Shown piece after piece: positions 5,282 through 6,312 of a stretch of 6,312 bases of DNA. Under the pieces are notes generated by a model. It did no database searches, was not told the origin of the DNA, and worked only from the letters and a program-made list of their open reading frames with translations. Origin of the DNA: Campylobacterota bacterium (GTDB lineage: Bacteria; Campylobacterota; Campylobacteria; Campylobacterales; Sulfurovaceae); NCBI GenBank assembly GCA_015488875.1, contig WFMX01000294.1, forward strand, positions 1 through 6,312, given 5' to 3'. A program made the position numbers and the translations under genes. Within the stretch, counting starts at the first letter, position 1; each line of letters begins with the position of its first letter.

Positions 5282-6148
5282 TTGAAGTTTTATCGTATAT
5301 ATATTGAGCTTACCAATATATGTGGATTGAGCTGCTCCTTCTGCCCTACCAAGGAGCTAGCATCTCAAAATATGGATTTGAAGCTCTTTGATTCTATCAT
5401 TTCGCAAGCTCGCAACTACACAAAAGAGATAGCTTGTCATGTCATGGGTGACCCTATGACCCTAGCAAACTTGGATAGCTATCTCGATATCATTCACCAA
5501 CACGACATGAAAGCTCTACTGACCACAAGTGGCTACTATCTCAAAAAGCAGAGTCTTGATAGACTCTTTCACCCCGCTATAAAGCAGATCAACATCTCTC
5601 TAAACAGCTTCAATAAGAACGATACCGCATATAGCTTAGAGCAGTATCTTCAGCCTATATTAAAATTGTGTAGCGAGAAGATAGAGAGAGATAGTGAGAT
5701 ATTTATCAACCTCCGCCTGTGGAATCTAGATGATGAGATGAGTGAGAGAGAGTTCAATCTAAAGCTGTTTGAGCATCTATCGAATCACTTTGATATAGAA
5801 CTAGATATAGATACTATCCATAGAGATAGCGTGAGATCCATACGGCTAGACTACAAGATACTGCTACACTTTGACCACTACTTCGAGTGGCCATCACTAG
5901 GCAACCCTCACTACGGCGATGGCACTTGCCAAGGTCTCAGCTCACATATAGCCATACTAGTGAGTGGTACAGTAGTACCATGCTGTCTCGATAGCGATGG
6001 TATCATAGAGCTAGGTAATCTAAAGGTAGATAGACTAGATGATATACTAAAAAGCAGTAGAGTCTTATCTATCAGAGATGGATTTGATCGCTCTATAGCA
6101 GTAGAAGAGCTATGCCAACACTGTTCATACAAGGATAGATTTAACTAA
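5282..6148 (+). CDS. Radical SAM protein with SPASM-like C-terminus
   Basis: A 288-residue cytoplasmic enzyme. CGLSCSFC (Cys14, Cys18, Cys21) is the CX3CX2C motif that binds the SAM-cleaving [4Fe-4S] cluster, right after the first strand (YIELTNIC). HVMGDPM (53-59) fits the SAM-contact G-E/D-P motif. The C-terminal part carries Cys216, Cys234-Cys235, Cys278 and Cys281 in the order C-x-G-L ... IAILVSGTVVPCCLD ... ELGNL ... LCQHC, typical of SPASM/twitch domains. The number suggests one auxiliary cluster rather than two. SPASM enzymes often modify peptides or proteins, but the substrate is unknown here. The start is a TTG two bases after the stop of the second exported-protein gene; no ATG lies in frame before the first strand. 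The two exported proteins upstream are candidate partners by position only. Confidence 0.88.
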   Translation: MKFYRIYIELTNICGLSCSFCPTKELASQNMDLKLFDSIISQARNYTKEIACHVMGDPMTLANLDSYLDIIHQHDMKALLTTSGYYLKKQSLDRLFHPAIKQINISLNSFNKNDTAYSLEQYLQPILKLCSEKIERDSEIFINLRLWNLDDEMSEREFNLKLFEHLSNHFDIELDIDTIHRDSVRSIRLDYKILLHFDHYFEWPSLGNPHYGDGTCQGLSSHIAILVSGTVVPCCLDSDGIIELGNLKVDRLDDILKSSRVLSIRDGFDRSIAVEELCQHCSYKDRFN

Positions 6149-6234
6149 CTCTATACCAAACCTCAAATATACGAACCTTGCATTATCATAGAGCTAATGA
6201 AATAAAATTTAAGAGAAATTCACTTAATTCTTGA

Positions 6235-6240
6235 TACAAT
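6235..6240 (+). promoter_or_regulatory. -10-like box before the last gene
   Basis: TACAAT lies 27 bases before the ATG at 6268, within a very AT-rich spacer that also contains the short dyad TTAAG (6209-6213) and CTTAA (6223-6227). No -35 box is clear. It suggests that the last gene has its own transcript rather than extending the radical SAM operon. Confidence 0.35.
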
Positions 6241-6267
6241 AATATAAATTAATAGTTGGAGTTCACC

Positions 6268-6312
6268 ATGCAAACAATATCAGTAGAGATTCAAGATACT
6301 TATATAGAAGAC
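6268..6312 (+). CDS. N-terminal fragment of a small protein, possibly a type II antitoxin
   Basis: The first 15 codons run to the window edge. TTGGAG precedes the ATG by about seven bases. The opening MQTISVEIQDTYIED resembles the N-terminal strand of many short ribbon-helix-helix-like antitoxins in Campylobacterota, where a 'M-Q-T-I-x-V-x-I-x-D' strand is followed by helices. Fifteen residues are too few for a firm call, and only the existence of a gene start is well supported. Confidence 0.5.
   Translation, partial: MQTISVEIQDTYIED

Noticed and set aside
6149..6193. CTCTAT/ATAGAG pair (6149-6154 and 6188-6193) as a terminator of the radical SAM operon
   Set aside because: A six-pair stem around a 33-base loop with no following T-run is too weak to call a terminator.
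1..6312. CRISPR array, tRNA, rRNA or insertion sequence
   Set aside because: No regularly spaced repeats, cloverleaf-like sequence, rRNA-like stretch or transposase reading frame was seen on either strand.

Overview
The window looks like a chromosomal segment of a campylobacterotal (epsilonproteobacterial) genome, probably a Sulfurovum/Sulfurimonas/Arcobacter-type organism. This is inferred from the AT-rich composition, the strong use of ATA, AGA and CTA/CTC codons, TATAAT-type -10 boxes mostly without clear -35 boxes, and the mix of families (an Mrp-type E subunit beside a NuoI-like ferredoxin, a DUF2400/TIGR02757 protein, and short Sec-exported proteins of unknown function). No species can be named from the sequence alone.

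Layout. (1) Positions 1-742, minus strand: the first 247 residues of a protein that runs off the left edge. Its codon use differs from the rest of the window and its fold signals suggest a type II restriction-endonuclease-like accessory gene. (2) Positions 743-1096: a 354-base gap without a convincing complete gene but rich in structure: an 11-bp inverted repeat around a promoter-like element, a long stem-loop, a copy of the complement of the nuclease-like gene's ribosome binding site, a TATAAT box, and a short open stretch that may be the tail of a lost gene. (3) Positions 1097-2721, plus strand: a tight three-gene run of a two-cluster [4Fe-4S] NuoI/MbhN-like ferredoxin, MrpE/MnhE, and a TIGR02757 (DUF2400) protein related to HhH-GPD DNA glycosylases. 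The first two belong to Mrp/Mbh-type ion-pumping redox complexes, yet the other subunits are not here. (4) Positions 2728-3129, minus strand, convergent: a stand-alone zinc/[2Fe-2S] domain of the CopZ N-terminal type, without the copper-binding HMA domain. (5) Positions 3130-3414: a divergent promoter region with a good sigma70-like promoter, tandem -10 boxes, a small hairpin and a 12-bp palindrome. (6) Positions 3415-6148, plus strand: an apparent three-gene operon of two Sec-exported proteins of unknown function and a radical SAM enzyme with a C-terminal SPASM-like cysteine set. The genes overlap or lie 2 bases apart. (7) Positions 6149-6312: a spacer with a -10-like box and the first 15 codons of another gene, possibly a small antitoxin.

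How the genes might work together. The ferredoxin and MrpE would be two parts of a membrane-bound electron-transfer/ion-translocation machine whose remaining parts must be encoded elsewhere or were lost when the left-hand accessory gene arrived. The most novel unit is the operon at 3415-6148: a cytoplasmic radical SAM/SPASM protein co-transcribed with two exported, partly cysteine-patterned proteins, the second with two matching CX12C helical repeats. A functional link is an inference from gene order only.
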